Source of the DNA: Amylibacter marinus
GTDB lineage: Bacteria > Pseudomonadota > Alphaproteobacteria > Rhodobacterales > Rhodobacteraceae
DNA length: 64,000 nt
NCBI RefSeq assembly: GCF_030160015.1
Contig: NZ_BSNN01000004.1
Coordinates: 558,001 to 622,000 of the forward strand
Direction of reading: 5' to 3'
Part shown: positions 27,276 through 37,217 of the stretch, piece by piece
Layout of the letters: each line of letters begins with the position of its first letter
How positions within the stretch are numbered: position 1 is the stretch's first letter
Translations under genes and position numbers: made by a program
Notes under the pieces: model-generated
Told to the model about the DNA's origin: nothing
The model's input: the letters and a program-made list of their open reading frames with translations, nothing else
The model's database searches: none

Positions 27276-28517
27276 ATGAGGATTTTAACGTTGGCCCTAT
27301 GCGGGGTAATTGGCATGGGTGCGATTGGTACCTCTGTACAGGCGAATTTTGTAAGCGGTGGTGAGATCGTACTGGCCCAAAGTGCCAGCGGATTTCAGGC
27401 TTGGGTTAAGAGCTTTCGCAAGCAGGCCTTGGCATCGGGTATTTCCGCACGCACCTTTGATCGTGCCTTTCGTGGGGTAAAGCTGAACCAGCGTGTGGTG
27501 GCGCTGGATCGCAAGCAGGCGGAATTTAGCCGCGAGATTTGGGATTATCTGGATACGGCCACATCCCCCAAGCGCGTGGAAAACGGCCGCGCGGCGGTAT
27601 CAAAGCATCGCGCGACCCTGCGCAAGATTGAATCCAAATACAAGGTCGAGGCCGAGGTTGTGGCGGCTGTTTGGGGGCTGGAGAGCTCTTATGGTTCGCA
27701 CATGGGTGATATTAATATTATCGAGGCTTTGGCCACATTGGCCTATGATGGGCGGCGCGAGAAATTTGGCCGTCAGCAATTGATGGAGGCGCTGCGCATC
27801 ATTCAGCGCGGCGATATCACCGCCAACAAGATGCTGGGCAGCTGGGCCGGTGCCATGGGGCATACGCAATTTATTCCCACCAGCTATCAGGCCTATGCGC
27901 AGGATTTTGATGGCGATGGCAAGCGCGATGTTTGGGATCCCAAAGACCCCAGCGATGCCTTGGCCTCGACCGCGAATTACCTAAAGAAATTTGGCTGGAA
28001 GCATGGGCAGCCCTGGGCCATAGAGGTGCGATTGCCGGCTGGGTTTAATTATGGCAATGCCAGCCTGAAGCTAAAGCGCCCCTCTAGCCGCTGGATGGAA
28101 TTGGGTGTGCGTGATGTGGCGGGGGGGCGTTTGCCCAGCCATGGTGATGGCGCGATATTCCTGCCCGCGGGTGCACAAGGGCCTGCGTTTTTGGTGTTCA
28201 AGAATTTCTTCGTGATCAAGCGCTATAACAATGCCAATTCCTATGCCATGGCCGTTGGACATTTGGCGGATCGCATTGATGGTGGTCAGCCTTTTGTTGC
28301 CGAATGGCCGCGTGGACCCGGGGCATTGAAGTTGGCCGAGAAGATTGAGGTGCAAGAGCGTCTGAACAAGCTGGGCTATGATGTCGGCGAGCCGGATGGG
28401 ATTATCGGGCCAAAGACATTGGATGCTGTAAGCGCCTTTCAAAAGGCGATTGGGATCAGGCCCAATGCCACCGCGGATCAGGTATTGCTGGGGCAGTTGC
28501 GCAAGGCGCGGCGCTAG
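27276..28517 (+). CDS. Lytic murein transglycosylase, MltB family (copy 1)
   Basis: A 413-aa periplasmic enzyme that cleaves peptidoglycan to 1,6-anhydromuropeptides. A signal peptide covers about residues 1-25. The SLT_2 catalytic domain has VAAVWGLESSYG with the catalytic Glu (near residue 134), GSWAGAMGHTQFIPTSY and DFDGDGKRDVWDP. A C-terminal PG_binding_1 domain (about 345-410, RLNKLGYDVGEPDGIIGPKT) binds the wall. It has no lipobox Cys, unlike E. coli MltB, so it is probably soluble. ATG 27276 follows CAGGAGA. A paralogue lies at 59468-60637. Confidence 0.92.
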   Translation: MRILTLALCGVIGMGAIGTSVQANFVSGGEIVLAQSASGFQAWVKSFRKQALASGISARTFDRAFRGVKLNQRVVALDRKQAEFSREIWDYLDTATSPKRVENGRAAVSKHRATLRKIESKYKVEAEVVAAVWGLESSYGSHMGDINIIEALATLAYDGRREKFGRQQLMEALRIIQRGDITANKMLGSWAGAMGHTQFIPTSYQAYAQDFDGDGKRDVWDPKDPSDALASTANYLKKFGWKHGQPWAIEVRLPAGFNYGNASLKLKRPSSRWMELGVRDVAGGRLPSHGDGAIFLPAGAQGPAFLVFKNFFVIKRYNNANSYAMAVGHLADRIDGGQPFVAEWPRGPGALKLAEKIEVQERLNKLGYDVGEPDGIIGPKTLDAVSAFQKAIGIRPNATADQVLLGQLRKARR

Positions 28518-28754
28518 GCGCAGGGATCCCCTATCACAGAATGAATGTTAGATACGGCTGACCTATCGGGTCAGTCGGTGCGGTTGCGCGTCTGATATGT
28601 CTTTGGGGTATTGGGGCTGCGCTATGGGTTCGCAATTTACTGGGTTTTCATTTGGCCATATATTAGATAGAGCACATTTTGTACGATGCACGCCAAGGGT
28701 GTGTTGGCGGTTTGGTGCATGGATAGGCCTGCAAAGTAATTTTATGGAGTTTTT
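28518..28754. other. Intergenic gap of 237 bases
   Basis: No ORF with a ribosome-binding site was found. A short hairpin (CTGACC, five-base loop, GGTCAG) lies near 28558-28574 but has no following T-run, so it is a weak terminator candidate for the lytic transglycosylase gene. The right half is AT-rich and should hold the promoter of the lipoprotein gene. Confidence 0.4.
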
Positions 28755-29132
28755 ATGATTAAGAAATTAGCAATTCTGGGTGGCCTTTTGGCAATGGCAG
28801 CCTGTAACCCTCAAGGCGAGCCGACCACGCAAGAGCCATTGAATTCAGCCCAAGAGTACCAAGTGGCTCATGAAACCAGCGATAATTTCCCTAAGCAGAA
28901 ATTGATTGCGGATGATGGCATGCCGTTTGAATTGCGCAAAGTTACCGTTGGCAAACGGGTATTCGCTCATGTTGCGAATAAGGGAAGCGCATCCAACCTT
29001 GTGAATCGGGTTTGGGTGGCGAAAACAGTAAAGCCAATCGAAGCGGCGACAGGCTGTTCTATTAGTACTATTGATCCCGACTACAGAATTAATCCGGGGC
29101 GGGCTTGGGTTATCGGACTTGATTGCCGATAA
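28755..29132 (+). CDS. Small predicted lipoprotein of unknown function
   Basis: A 125-aa protein with a lipoprotein signal (MIKKLAILGGLLAMAAC; lipid-attachment Cys at residue 17). The mature part starts with a flexible, Gln/Glu/Thr-rich segment and has two Cys near the C-terminus (TGCS and the penultimate GLDC region) that could pair as a disulfide. I recognise no domain. GGAG lies 8 nt before the ATG. It is convergent with zapE and has its own promoter-sized upstream gap. Confidence 0.75.
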   Translation: MIKKLAILGGLLAMAACNPQGEPTTQEPLNSAQEYQVAHETSDNFPKQKLIADDGMPFELRKVTVGKRVFAHVANKGSASNLVNRVWVAKTVKPIEAATGCSISTIDPDYRINPGRAWVIGLDCR

Positions 29133-29204
29133 ATGGCGCTATCTTCACTCTGCCTGATTTATGTGGGCAGGGTGCTTGGGCGGTGTGATTTTTGCACAGG
29201 CTGG

Positions 29205-30278
29205 CTATGCGCCCCAGTCATCCCCCTGCATCTCGCGCAATCGGCTGGCGGTGCGTTCAAATTCAAACGCGCCGGCACCTGTTTCATACAGCTGTTCTGG
29301 CTGTGCATCGGCGCTAAGGATGACCCGCACCTTGGCCTCGTAGAGCGCATCGATCAGGGTAACGAAGCGTTTGGCCTCGTTGTTGCGTGCGCGCGTTAGA
29401 ATGGGCACATTTGTGATGAACAGCGCGCGTAGCGATTTGGCGATTAACAGGTAATCCCCGGGCCCCAGCGGCCGGGCGCACAGGTCATCAAACCCTGCCA
29501 TCGCAACCCCGCCAGAATGATGCGGCAATGTGATCTCGCGGTTTTTCTGGTGCAGGGTTAGCGAGGTAACTTCGCTACCGGCGATCTGATCCCACAGGGC
29601 CATTAGGGCGGCGTGGTTGGCATCATTTAGGGGTGTGAAATAGGTTTGTTTCTGTGACAGGCGGTTTTGGCGATGGTCTGTTTCGCTGTCTAGATTGTGC
29701 ACGGTTAGGTATGTTTTGATCTGTTCGATAAAGGGCACGAACAGGTTTCGGTTTAGGCCGTTTTTATACAGATCATCGGGGTGGCGGTTGGATGTGGTTA
29801 CGATGATCACGCCGGAATCGAACAGAAATTCAAACAGCCGCCCTACGATCATGGCATCGGTGATATCGGTGATTTGCATCTCGTCAAAGCACAACAGGCT
29901 AGCGTCTTTGATAATTTTTTCGGCCACTGGGCGGATGGCGTCCTCTACGCCGCTGGCGCGGGCGTGGTGCATGCCGTCGTGCACTTCTTGCATAAAGCTA
30001 TGAAAATGTACGCGGCGTTTGCGTTTAATCGGGCTGGCATCGAAAAACAGATCCATCAGCATGGATTTGCCGCGCCCGACACCGCCGTAGATATACAGCC
30101 CCCGTGGGCGCGGGGCCACCACGCCAAATACCCCAGACAGCAACCATTTTGATTTGGGTTTATAGCCTTCGATTTCTTCGGCCAGCCCCTGTAGGGCGCT
30201 GAGGATCGACAGCTGGTCTGGGTCTGCATTTAATGTGCCATCAGCAACGCGCTGATTGTAGATTTCTAGGGGCTTCAT
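29205..30278 (-). CDS. zapE: Cell division protein ZapE (AFG1-like ATPase)
   Basis: A 357-aa AAA-type ATPase. Walker A YGGVGRGKSMLMD is near residue 75, Walker B LLCFDEMQI near 140, and the conserved FHSFMQEVH follows the Walker A region. In E. coli ZapE associates with the FtsZ ring under stress; eukaryotic AFG1/LACE1 homologues act in mitochondria. ATG 30278 (MKPLEIYNQRV) is preferred to the TTG five codons upstream because it matches family N-termini. Confidence 0.93.
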   Translation of the reverse strand: MKPLEIYNQRVADGTLNADPDQLSILSALQGLAEEIEGYKPKSKWLLSGVFGVVAPRPRGLYIYGGVGRGKSMLMDLFFDASPIKRKRRVHFHSFMQEVHDGMHHARASGVEDAIRPVAEKIIKDASLLCFDEMQITDITDAMIVGRLFEFLFDSGVIIVTTSNRHPDDLYKNGLNRNLFVPFIEQIKTYLTVHNLDSETDHRQNRLSQKQTYFTPLNDANHAALMALWDQIAGSEVTSLTLHQKNREITLPHHSGGVAMAGFDDLCARPLGPGDYLLIAKSLRALFITNVPILTRARNNEAKRFVTLIDALYEAKVRVILSADAQPEQLYETGAGAFEFERTASRLREMQGDDWGA

Positions 30279-30448
30279 GCGGGGCCTATCCAAATTGAAC
30301 CTAGGGCTGAGTTAACAATATATTTCTGCGCTGACAAGCTTGGCCCGTGTGATCGGGCAAACCGCGCCGGTTGCGTTAAATTTTAGGGGTTAATCAGACA
30401 GATATTAAGGTGGCGTTAGATATTGCGGTGCTTGATGTAGCCTATGTA

Positions 30449-32536
30449 ATGGATGAGGGTAACGTGGATAAAACGACGACACTGGAAGAAAGAGTGAAAG
30501 AGCTGGAAGGGCGGATCGCGGATAGCGAGGCGACGCGCAATCGGATGTATGATATGATTGACATATTGCCCGATGCCACAGCGGTGTTTGATGCACAGGA
30601 TCGAATGGTACGCGTAAATCAGCGGTTTATTGATTTATGCCCCGAGGCTTTTGTGAACATTCGTGAAGGTGACTCTCGGGCCAAGATGTTAAGCATGGCC
30701 GTGGATGCGGGTATGATCAGCCCCGCCCCCCTAAGCGAGGCCGCATGGGTTGAATATATGCTGGCCATGACCAACAGCGATGAGAACCCTGTGAATATTG
30801 CGCAACTGGCTGATGGGCGCTGGATTCGGACATCACAACGTATAACCGCTAGCGGCGATCTGGTCGGCACCTATTGTTTGCTAACCGAAACGGAATTAAA
30901 ACAACGCGCCCTGATTGCCGCGCAAAAAGAGGCCGAGGATTCCAATCAGGCGAAATCTGCGTTTTTGGCGAATATGAGCCATGAAATCCGTACCCCCATG
31001 AATGGGGTGGTCGGGATTGCAGAGCTGTTGATGGACACCAGTTTAGACGAAGAGCAGCGCGTGTTTGCCAATACCATCAAGAATTCCGGTGAAGCATTAT
31101 TGGTGATAATCAACGATATCTTGGATTATTCCAAGATCGAGGCAGAACAGATGGATCTGTTCCCGGAGCCCTTTAACCTAGAGGAATGTATCCAAGAGTC
31201 GATGATGTTATTGGCCAGTAAGGCCCAGGAAAAGGGGCTGGAATTACTGGTAGATTACGACATGTTCCTGCCCGAGGATTTCATCGGCGATGTGGGGCGG
31301 ATGCGCCAGATATTGCTGAATTTGGTGGGGAATGCGATCAAGTTCACCCAAGAGGGTCATGTGTTGGTGCGGGTTGTGGGCATGGAAACCATTCATGACT
31401 GCCAACAGATTAACATCGCGGTCGAGGACACGGGCATCGGCATTCCCGCCGAGAAGTTGGATGCGGTCTTTAGCGAATTTCAGCAGGTGGATCACGCGGA
31501 AAACCGCAAATTCGAGGGCACCGGTTTGGGGTTGACGATTTGCCGTAAATTGGTGGCGATGATGGGTGGCGAGATGTGGGTGGATTCGGTTCATGGTGAA
31601 GGTTCTGTATTCGGGTTTAAGGTTGTTTTGCCAAGAGTAACGGAGGATGCGCATCACCTGCCTAAAATTTCTAGGGCGGTATCGCGCGCTTTGATTGTGG
31701 ATAACGGGGCGCAACCCCGTGCGATCCTGTGCAAACAATTGGGGCATCTTGATCTGGAAACTGTTGCGGTAAACAGTGCAGAGGAGGCCCTACAATATTA
31801 TAACGAGGATAAGGGTGTAGATCTGATTATCGCTGCGTATGATATGGCGGGGATGGATGGCGAACGCTTGGGTATTGCTCTGCGGGATCGGGGTTACAGC
31901 GATACGTTGATTTTGGTTACCTCGCAACAGGCATTGCCCGCTGCCGGTATTCGCGCGGGTATTTTTGATGCCAGTTTTCAAAAGCCGATCCTGCGTAAGG
32001 AATTGTTTGCAGCACTTGGGGCGATATATACCAAAGATGTGGATAACCCCACCTTGCCACCGGCCAGCTTGCCCGGTAGCGAGGTGATATTGCCGCCCGT
32101 GCGGGTGGTGTTGGCCGAGGACAACAAAACCAATCAGCTGGTGTTTTCAAAGATGGTTAAATCTGAGAAAATTGAGCTAAAGATCGCCAGCAATGGCCAA
32201 GAGTTGGTAGATATGGTCACAGAGGATATGCCCGATTTGATTTTTACCGATATTTCAATGCCGGAAATGGATGGGGTTTGCGCCACAAAATTGATCCGCA
32301 ACCATGAGCAAAACGCGGGATTAGAGCCGACACCAATTGTGGCGCTGACTGCTCATGCGATGTCGGGCGATAAAGAACGATTTCTAGAGGCGGGGATGAA
32401 TGGATACATCACCAAGCCGCTGAAAAAAGCCGAGGTCATCAAGGAGATCAACGATCGGGCCAAGGCGATGGCGCAATATGATCTTGCCCCACCATCGCTG
32501 CAGCAAAACCTGCCGATCGCGCGCAGGATACGCTAG
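30449..32536 (+). CDS. Hybrid histidine kinase with two receiver domains
   Basis: A protein of about 695 aa without transmembrane segments, so a cytosolic sensor. Order: short coiled coil (10-30), PAS-like domain (about 35-140), HisKA with SHEIRTPMNG (phospho-acceptor His near 177), HATPase_c with NLVGNAIKFT, DTGIGIP and GTGLGLT (to about 400), a first receiver (about 410-525) and a second receiver (about 550-670; LAEDNKTN, FTDISMPEMDG, LTAHA, TKPL). The first receiver keeps an Asp at AAYDMAGMDG but has only one acid in its N-terminal acidic pair (VDN) and may be impaired. The start is uncertain: ATG 30449, GTG 30464 after GAGGG, or GTG 30410. No cognate regulator gene is adjacent. Confidence 0.88.
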   Translation: MDEGNVDKTTTLEERVKELEGRIADSEATRNRMYDMIDILPDATAVFDAQDRMVRVNQRFIDLCPEAFVNIREGDSRAKMLSMAVDAGMISPAPLSEAAWVEYMLAMTNSDENPVNIAQLADGRWIRTSQRITASGDLVGTYCLLTETELKQRALIAAQKEAEDSNQAKSAFLANMSHEIRTPMNGVVGIAELLMDTSLDEEQRVFANTIKNSGEALLVIINDILDYSKIEAEQMDLFPEPFNLEECIQESMMLLASKAQEKGLELLVDYDMFLPEDFIGDVGRMRQILLNLVGNAIKFTQEGHVLVRVVGMETIHDCQQINIAVEDTGIGIPAEKLDAVFSEFQQVDHAENRKFEGTGLGLTICRKLVAMMGGEMWVDSVHGEGSVFGFKVVLPRVTEDAHHLPKISRAVSRALIVDNGAQPRAILCKQLGHLDLETVAVNSAEEALQYYNEDKGVDLIIAAYDMAGMDGERLGIALRDRGYSDTLILVTSQQALPAAGIRAGIFDASFQKPILRKELFAALGAIYTKDVDNPTLPPASLPGSEVILPPVRVVLAEDNKTNQLVFSKMVKSEKIELKIASNGQELVDMVTEDMPDLIFTDISMPEMDGVCATKLIRNHEQNAGLEPTPIVALTAHAMSGDKERFLEAGMNGYITKPLKKAEVIKEINDRAKAMAQYDLAPPSLQQNLPIARRIR

Positions 32537-32544
32537 CGACGAGA

Positions 32545-33450
32545 TTACCCGATGTGGTGTTTGCCGCGGGTTTCGGCCAGATTGACTTGTTTTTGCCGCT
32601 CGCGGAAACGGGTCTTTCTGGCCTCGTCCGTGGTCTCTATACATTGATGACAGGACACGCCTTTCTCGAACTCTGGGCGCTGTAAATCCGCAGGCGCTAG
32701 GGGCATTCGGCAGGCATAGCACAGATCGTATTTGCCCTCTTCTAGCCCATGTTTTACGGAAACACGCCCGTCAAATACAAAACATTCACCGTCCCATGTG
32801 CTGTCTTCTTGTGGGACTTCTTCTAGGTATTTTAGGATGCCGCCTTTTAGGTGGTATACATCCTCTACGCCCTCGCCCAATAGGTAGTTGGTGGATTTCT
32901 CGCACCGGATACCGCCCGTACAAAACATGGCGACCTTTTTGTTGTGAAAGCGGGATTTGTTCTCTTCCCACCATGCGGGGAATTCGCCGAAAGATTTGGT
33001 CTCTGGGTCAATCGCGCCTTGGAAGGTGCCGATGGCGACCTCGTAATCATTGCGTGTGTCGATCACCACCACATCCTCGCGGGTTATCAGATCATTCCAA
33101 TCCTCGGGCGCGACGTAGTTGCCGACGTTTAGTGTGGGGTCAACCTGTGGCTGGCCCATGGTCACGATCTCTTTCTTCAGCTTCACCTTCATGCGGTTAA
33201 AGGGCATTTCCGAAGCGATGCTTTCTTTGTGCTCTAGATCGCTACAGCCGGGAAATGCGCGTAGATGGGCCAGCACTGCATCAATGCCACCACGCGGGCC
33301 GGCGATGGTGCCGTTGATGCCCTCGTAGGCCAGCAGTAGTGATCCCTTTATGCCCTGTGCGCGGCACAGGTTCAGCAGCGGCGCCTGTAGGGCGGTGTGA
33401 TCCGCAAAGCGCGTGAAGTGATAAAGAGCGGCAACAACGATTTTACCCAT
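32545..33450 (-). CDS. trhO: tRNA uridine(34) hydroxylase TrhO (rhodanese family)
   Basis: A 301-aa protein. An N-terminal ferredoxin-like domain ([16 protein letters not shown] near 35-50) precedes a rhodanese domain with the active-site loop [11 protein letters not shown] (near 180), then a C-terminal Cys-rich segment with CYACRMPL and CHQC that may bind metal. TrhO uses O2 to make 5-hydroxyuridine at the tRNA wobble position. It lies 13 nt downstream of the SulP transporter gene on the same strand and is convergent with the hybrid kinase. Confidence 0.93.
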   Translation of the reverse strand: MGKIVVAALYHFTRFADHTALQAPLLNLCRAQGIKGSLLLAYEGINGTIAGPRGGIDAVLAHLRAFPGCSDLEHKESIASEMPFNRMKVKLKKEIVTMGQPQVDPTLNVGNYVAPEDWNDLITREDVVVIDTRNDYEVAIGTFQGAIDPETKSFGEFPAWWEENKSRFHNKKVAMFCTGGIRCEKSTNYLLGEGVEDVYHLKGGILKYLEEVPQEDSTWDGECFVFDGRVSVKHGLEEGKYDLCYACRMPLAPADLQRPEFEKGVSCHQCIETTDEARKTRFRERQKQVNLAETRGKHHIG

Positions 33451-33463
33451 GGTGCACCTGTGA

Positions 33464-35077
33464 TTAGTGGCCGCCGATACGGCCCAGTGTTACGCCGTAA
33501 TCGGTAGCAATTTGATAGCTGGGATCATCATCCATATCTACAATCAGCTGTCCAGCCTTGGACAACAGCGCATGGCAATCACGCGATAGGTGGCGCAGCT
33601 TCAGGGTTTTTCCTGCGGCATTGTATTTCGCGGCCACGGCCTCGATCGCCTGTAGCGCGCTTTCATCCACCACGCGCGATCCGTCGAAATCCAGAATAAC
33701 GCTTTCTGGGTCGCTTTCTGGGTCAAACAGCTCTTGGAAACGTGTGGCCGAACCAAAGAACAAGGGGCCGGTAATATCATAAACGCGGGCACCTTTTTCT
33801 GATTTAGAGGGGTGGGCCTTGGCCTGAATTTGCGAGGCCGCATTCCACGCATAGACCAGTGCTGACACGATCACCCCAACAACCACGGCAATGGCCAGAT
33901 CCTCTAGCACGGTCACCACAGTTACCAGCACAATCACCAGCCCATCAGAGCGCGGGATGCGCCGCATCAGCCTGATCGACTGCCATGCAAATGTACCGAT
34001 CACCACCATGAACATCACGCCAACCAGCGCGGCCAAGGGGATCAGCTCGATAATGCCGCTGGCGAACAGGATGAACACGAGCAAAAACAGCGCCGCAGAT
34101 ATCCCCGCCAGACGCGTACGCCCACCAGAATTTACATTGATCATGGATTGCCCGATCATGGCGCAGCCCCCCATACCACCGAAGAAACCGGTCACGATAT
34201 TGGCGCCACCTTGCGCGATACACTCCTGTGATGCCCCGCCTTTTTTGCCGGTGATATCACCAACCAAATTCAGGGTCAGAAGGCTCTCGATCAGGCCAAT
34301 AGCGGCCAAGATAATGGCATAGGGCAGAATAATACGCAGAGTTTCCAGATCAAAGGGCACCATAGGGATTGCAAATTGTGGCAGGCCGCCTTTGATGTTG
34401 GCCAAGTCGCCGACGCGCTCTACATCAATGTTAAACACGATCACCAGTGTTGCGACTAAACCAATCGCAACCAGCGGTGCCGGGATCGCTTTGGTGATTT
34501 TTGGCGTGGCCCAGATCAAGAACATCGTCAGCCCAACCAGTGCCAATGTAATCCACAGCTTGGCCCCAGACAGCCAAACATGATTGCCTGTCGCATCAAC
34601 GGTCTGGAATTGCTCTAGCTGGGCTAGGAAAATCACAATGGCCAACCCGTTCACAAAACCCAGCATCACTGGATGGGGTACCAATCGCATAAATTTCCCC
34701 AGACGGAAAATACCCGCTAGAATTTGCAAAATCCCCATCAAAACCACAGTGGCAAACAAATACTGCACCCCGTGCTGTGCAACCAAGGCCACCATCACCA
34801 CCGCCAAGGCCCCCGTGGCCCCAGAGATCATCCCCGGACGCCCGCCAAAGGTCGCCGTGATTAGCCCCACAATAAATGCGGCATACAATCCAACCAGTGG
34901 TTCCACCCCTGCCACAAATGCAAAGGCAACCGCCTCTGGCACCAATGCCAGCGCAACAGTTAGGCCAGATAGGATATCCGTCTTGGCCTGCATTGGTGTA
35001 ATAGGCGTATTTTCGGGACTGCGATCCGCAATGCGCAAACGGCGCGTGAAATCGGCAATAGTGGTGAAGCGGGCCAT
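33464..35077 (-). CDS. SulP-family anion transporter with STAS domain
   Basis: A 537-aa inner-membrane carrier with about 10-12 hydrophobic segments (residues 30-400), the SulP signatures [20 protein letters not shown] near residue 35 and [15 protein letters not shown] near 290, and a C-terminal STAS domain (about 430-520) with the [11 protein letters not shown] loop. Family members move sulfate, bicarbonate or other anions, mostly with Na+ or H+; the substrate here is not determinable. Upstream (35115-35128) is a GGCCTT/AAGGCC palindrome of unknown role. Confidence 0.9.
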   Translation of the reverse strand: MARFTTIADFTRRLRIADRSPENTPITPMQAKTDILSGLTVALALVPEAVAFAFVAGVEPLVGLYAAFIVGLITATFGGRPGMISGATGALAVVMVALVAQHGVQYLFATVVLMGILQILAGIFRLGKFMRLVPHPVMLGFVNGLAIVIFLAQLEQFQTVDATGNHVWLSGAKLWITLALVGLTMFLIWATPKITKAIPAPLVAIGLVATLVIVFNIDVERVGDLANIKGGLPQFAIPMVPFDLETLRIILPYAIILAAIGLIESLLTLNLVGDITGKKGGASQECIAQGGANIVTGFFGGMGGCAMIGQSMINVNSGGRTRLAGISAALFLLVFILFASGIIELIPLAALVGVMFMVVIGTFAWQSIRLMRRIPRSDGLVIVLVTVVTVLEDLAIAVVVGVIVSALVYAWNAASQIQAKAHPSKSEKGARVYDITGPLFFGSATRFQELFDPESDPESVILDFDGSRVVDESALQAIEAVAAKYNAAGKTLKLRHLSRDCHALLSKAGQLIVDMDDDPSYQIATDYGVTLGRIGGH

Positions 35078-35185
35078 GGTAGAATCCTAGGGATAAGGGG
35101 GAGGCAAAACTTGGGGCCTTCTAAGGCCTTTCCCCAATAAAATAAAGACCTCTTTCAGTTCCAAATCTTACAAATATCCAAAACC

Positions 35186-35206
35186 GCTTTGATCTATGAT
35201 CAAAGC
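35186..35206. repeat. Perfect 9+9 inverted repeat between arfB and sulP
   Basis: Arms GCTTTGATC and GATCAAAGC with a 3-base spacer. On the minus strand it lies 32-52 nt past the arfB stop and is followed by GGTTTTGG, so it could be a weak intrinsic terminator. It also resembles a regulator operator upstream of the SulP gene. The half-sites TTGAT/ATCAA are spaced by 5, not the 4 of an FNR box. Confidence 0.5.
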
Positions 35207-35237
35207 TATAGAAAGGGGCGCGCATGCGCGCGCAATT

Positions 35238-35657
35238 TTAATCGTCGCGCACCCGACCGCGCAGGGATTTTACCGCGCCGCGGCGGGTTTTTGTATCCAT
35301 GCGGCGGCGCTGTGATGCGCGGGTTGGTTTGGTTTTTACGCGAAATTTGGGGCGGATCAGCGCCTGTCGGATCATCTCGATCAGCTTTTCTTGCGCCAGT
35401 TCACGGTTCATCTGCTGAGAGCGATGTTTCTCGGCGGTGATGATCAGCGCGCCTTCCTTTGTCCATTTTCGCCCAGCAATTTTGCGCAGGCGATTTTTCA
35501 CAGGTTCGGGCAGGTTTGGCGATCGCGCCGCCTCAAAGCGTAGCTCGACCGCAGTTGATACTTTGTTTGCATGTTGGCCACCCGGCCCAGACGAGCGCTG
35601 AAAATTTTCGCTGACTTCCCAATCTTCGATAGAGATGTTGTCATTTATGCGGATCAT
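35238..35657 (-). CDS. arfB: Alternative ribosome-rescue peptidyl-tRNA hydrolase ArfB
   Basis: A 139-aa release-factor-like protein. The catalytic motif GPGGQHANKVST (Gly-Gly-Gln at about residues 25-27) hydrolyses peptidyl-tRNA on stalled ribosomes, and the long Lys/Arg-rich C-terminal tail (TKPTRASQRRRM, then RRGAVKSLRGR) inserts into the empty mRNA channel. ATG 35657 (MIRINDNISI) matches the family start; the upstream 30 codons of open frame cover a palindrome and are not coding. With smpB in the same window, two ribosome-rescue pathways are represented. Confidence 0.94.
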   Translation of the reverse strand: MIRINDNISIEDWEVSENFQRSSGPGGQHANKVSTAVELRFEAARSPNLPEPVKNRLRKIAGRKWTKEGALIITAEKHRSQQMNRELAQEKLIEMIRQALIRPKFRVKTKPTRASQRRRMDTKTRRGAVKSLRGRVRDD

Positions 35658-35675
35658 CTGGGGCCTTTGGGTGGG

Positions 35676-35697
35676 CCAGAGCGCAGCTGCGCTCTGG
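35676..35697. repeat. 22-bp perfect palindrome between SPFH gene and arfB
   Basis: Arms CCAGAGCGCAG and CTGCGCTCTGG meet with no spacer. It lies 7 nt past the SPFH stop on the minus strand. The following minus-strand sequence has no T-run, so it may be an RNA 3'-end stabiliser or rho-type terminator hairpin rather than a classical intrinsic terminator. Confidence 0.5.
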
Positions 35698-35703
35698 AGG
35701 GTT

Positions 35704-37116
35704 TTATTGCTTTGGAATGTTGCGATCATAGTCCAATCGTTTGGCATATTCCAAGGTCAACAGTTCTTGCAGCAACAGCGCCTCTTGGTCGTTGCCTGTT
35801 GGCGTGGCATTTGCCCCCGAACCGCCCGATCCAAAAACGTATTGGGGAACTTTGCGCTCTGCGTAGGCTTTGGCCCAGTACTCTTGGATTTTCTGTTCGG
35901 TTTCCAGCTTCTGTGCCAGCGCGTTATCGGCCTCTAGGACGGCAGACTTGGCATAGGCCTCGGCCTCGGCGGCCACCTTTACGGCCTTGGCGTCGATCTC
36001 GGCTTTTTCCAGCAAGATTTGTGCACGCTCGCGGTCGATCTCGGCCTGCTCTTTTAGCTTGTTTGCGGCGGTCAGGGTCAGCTGCTTTTCGGTTTCGGCA
36101 TCTGTTGTGCGCTCGATTTGGGTCACCTTGGCTTGGGCCTGGCGTTCCGCAACTTCGCGTTCACCCTTGGCGATCGCCAGCAGGCGTTGCTCTTCTTCTT
36201 GGATGCGTTGTTCACGCGCGATTGCACGGTCAGCCGCCGCCTGTTGGCGTAGGCGCATGCGCTTTTTGAACTCTTCGTTTGGATCCACGGCCGTAACGCG
36301 GGCGCTGGATACTTGGATGCCAAACTTGGTAAAGGACTGTGATTTACGTTGGGGTTGGCCGGTATCGTCTAGAATTTTCTTGACGATGAACACGGTTTTG
36401 AACTGATCTCCATATTCCTTTTGATCGGTGCCTAGTGTTGCATTGGCGGAGCCGCTGGCGGGGCCTTCATCAAGGCGCACGCGTTCTTCTACGCGGCGCA
36501 CGATATAGATGCCGTTTTCCATTTGGCGTTGGAATTCATTGTTAAACTCGGTTTTTCCACCTTGGAAATAATCCTCGGCTGACAGCAAGGCCGCCGTCGC
36601 GCCCAAGGTTTCTTGGAATGCGGGGATCAATTCTGTGCGCAACAGGTTTTCTGGTGTGCGGTACAGGCGTACCATGCGCAGGAATGCGTCTTGGTCTGCG
36701 GGCAATTCGTATCTGGTGGTGGCCGTCACCAGCGCATCAACCTGATCCAAGAAAACCAGTGATTGAGGCGCAAGGTTTGCACTGGTTGAAGAGCCTTCTG
36801 ACTCGGCAACAACACGGCCTAGGCCTTCGCGAGATGCCTGTACAGACATGGCGTTTTTCCATGCGTTTACGCGGCCAAACAGGTATGAATTATACCCTGT
36901 ATCGGACACCATTTTTTCCTGACCGGTAATGGTCCGTACGTGATATTTATATCCTGGCTCGGCATAGAAGAAGATACCGTTAAACGCGCTGAACAGGAAA
37001 AAACCAGCGGCCACGATGTAGCCGATTTTCATATAGTCTTTTAATTTTTCTGGCACGAAACTGGTCGCGCCCCAAATAGCCAGCGCCGCTACTACGGCGA
37101 TTGTCATTCCATACAT
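35704..37116 (-). CDS. SPFH/band 7 membrane protein
   Basis: A 470-aa protein with two N-terminal hydrophobic segments (about 4-20 and 32-52), an SPFH/prohibitin-like domain (about 55-290) and a long Ala/Glu/Gln/Arg-rich coiled coil (about 290-430), ending in a Gly/Asn-rich linker and short helix. Proteins of this build form oligomeric cages on membranes and are often linked to proteases or lipid microdomains. No NfeD, FtsH or HflK/HflC partner is adjacent, so its complex is unknown. The two-segment N-terminus differs from single-anchor HflK/HflC. Confidence 0.85.
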   Translation of the reverse strand: MYGMTIAVVAALAIWGATSFVPEKLKDYMKIGYIVAAGFFLFSAFNGIFFYAEPGYKYHVRTITGQEKMVSDTGYNSYLFGRVNAWKNAMSVQASREGLGRVVAESEGSSTSANLAPQSLVFLDQVDALVTATTRYELPADQDAFLRMVRLYRTPENLLRTELIPAFQETLGATAALLSAEDYFQGGKTEFNNEFQRQMENGIYIVRRVEERVRLDEGPASGSANATLGTDQKEYGDQFKTVFIVKKILDDTGQPQRKSQSFTKFGIQVSSARVTAVDPNEEFKKRMRLRQQAAADRAIAREQRIQEEEQRLLAIAKGEREVAERQAQAKVTQIERTTDAETEKQLTLTAANKLKEQAEIDRERAQILLEKAEIDAKAVKVAAEAEAYAKSAVLEADNALAQKLETEQKIQEYWAKAYAERKVPQYVFGSGGSGANATPTGNDQEALLLQELLTLEYAKRLDYDRNIPKQ

Positions 37117-37217
37117 ATAACTCTCCTAATTATGTCAACAATGCTTACGTAATTACGAAAGCTAAGATTTCAATATGCGGGGGTTATATCTATTTGGATG
37201 TTTTAGGGGAAGGTCAT

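Noticed and set aside
35186-35206. FNR box upstream of sulP
   Set aside because: TTGAT and ATCAA are separated by five bases, one more than the FNR consensus.
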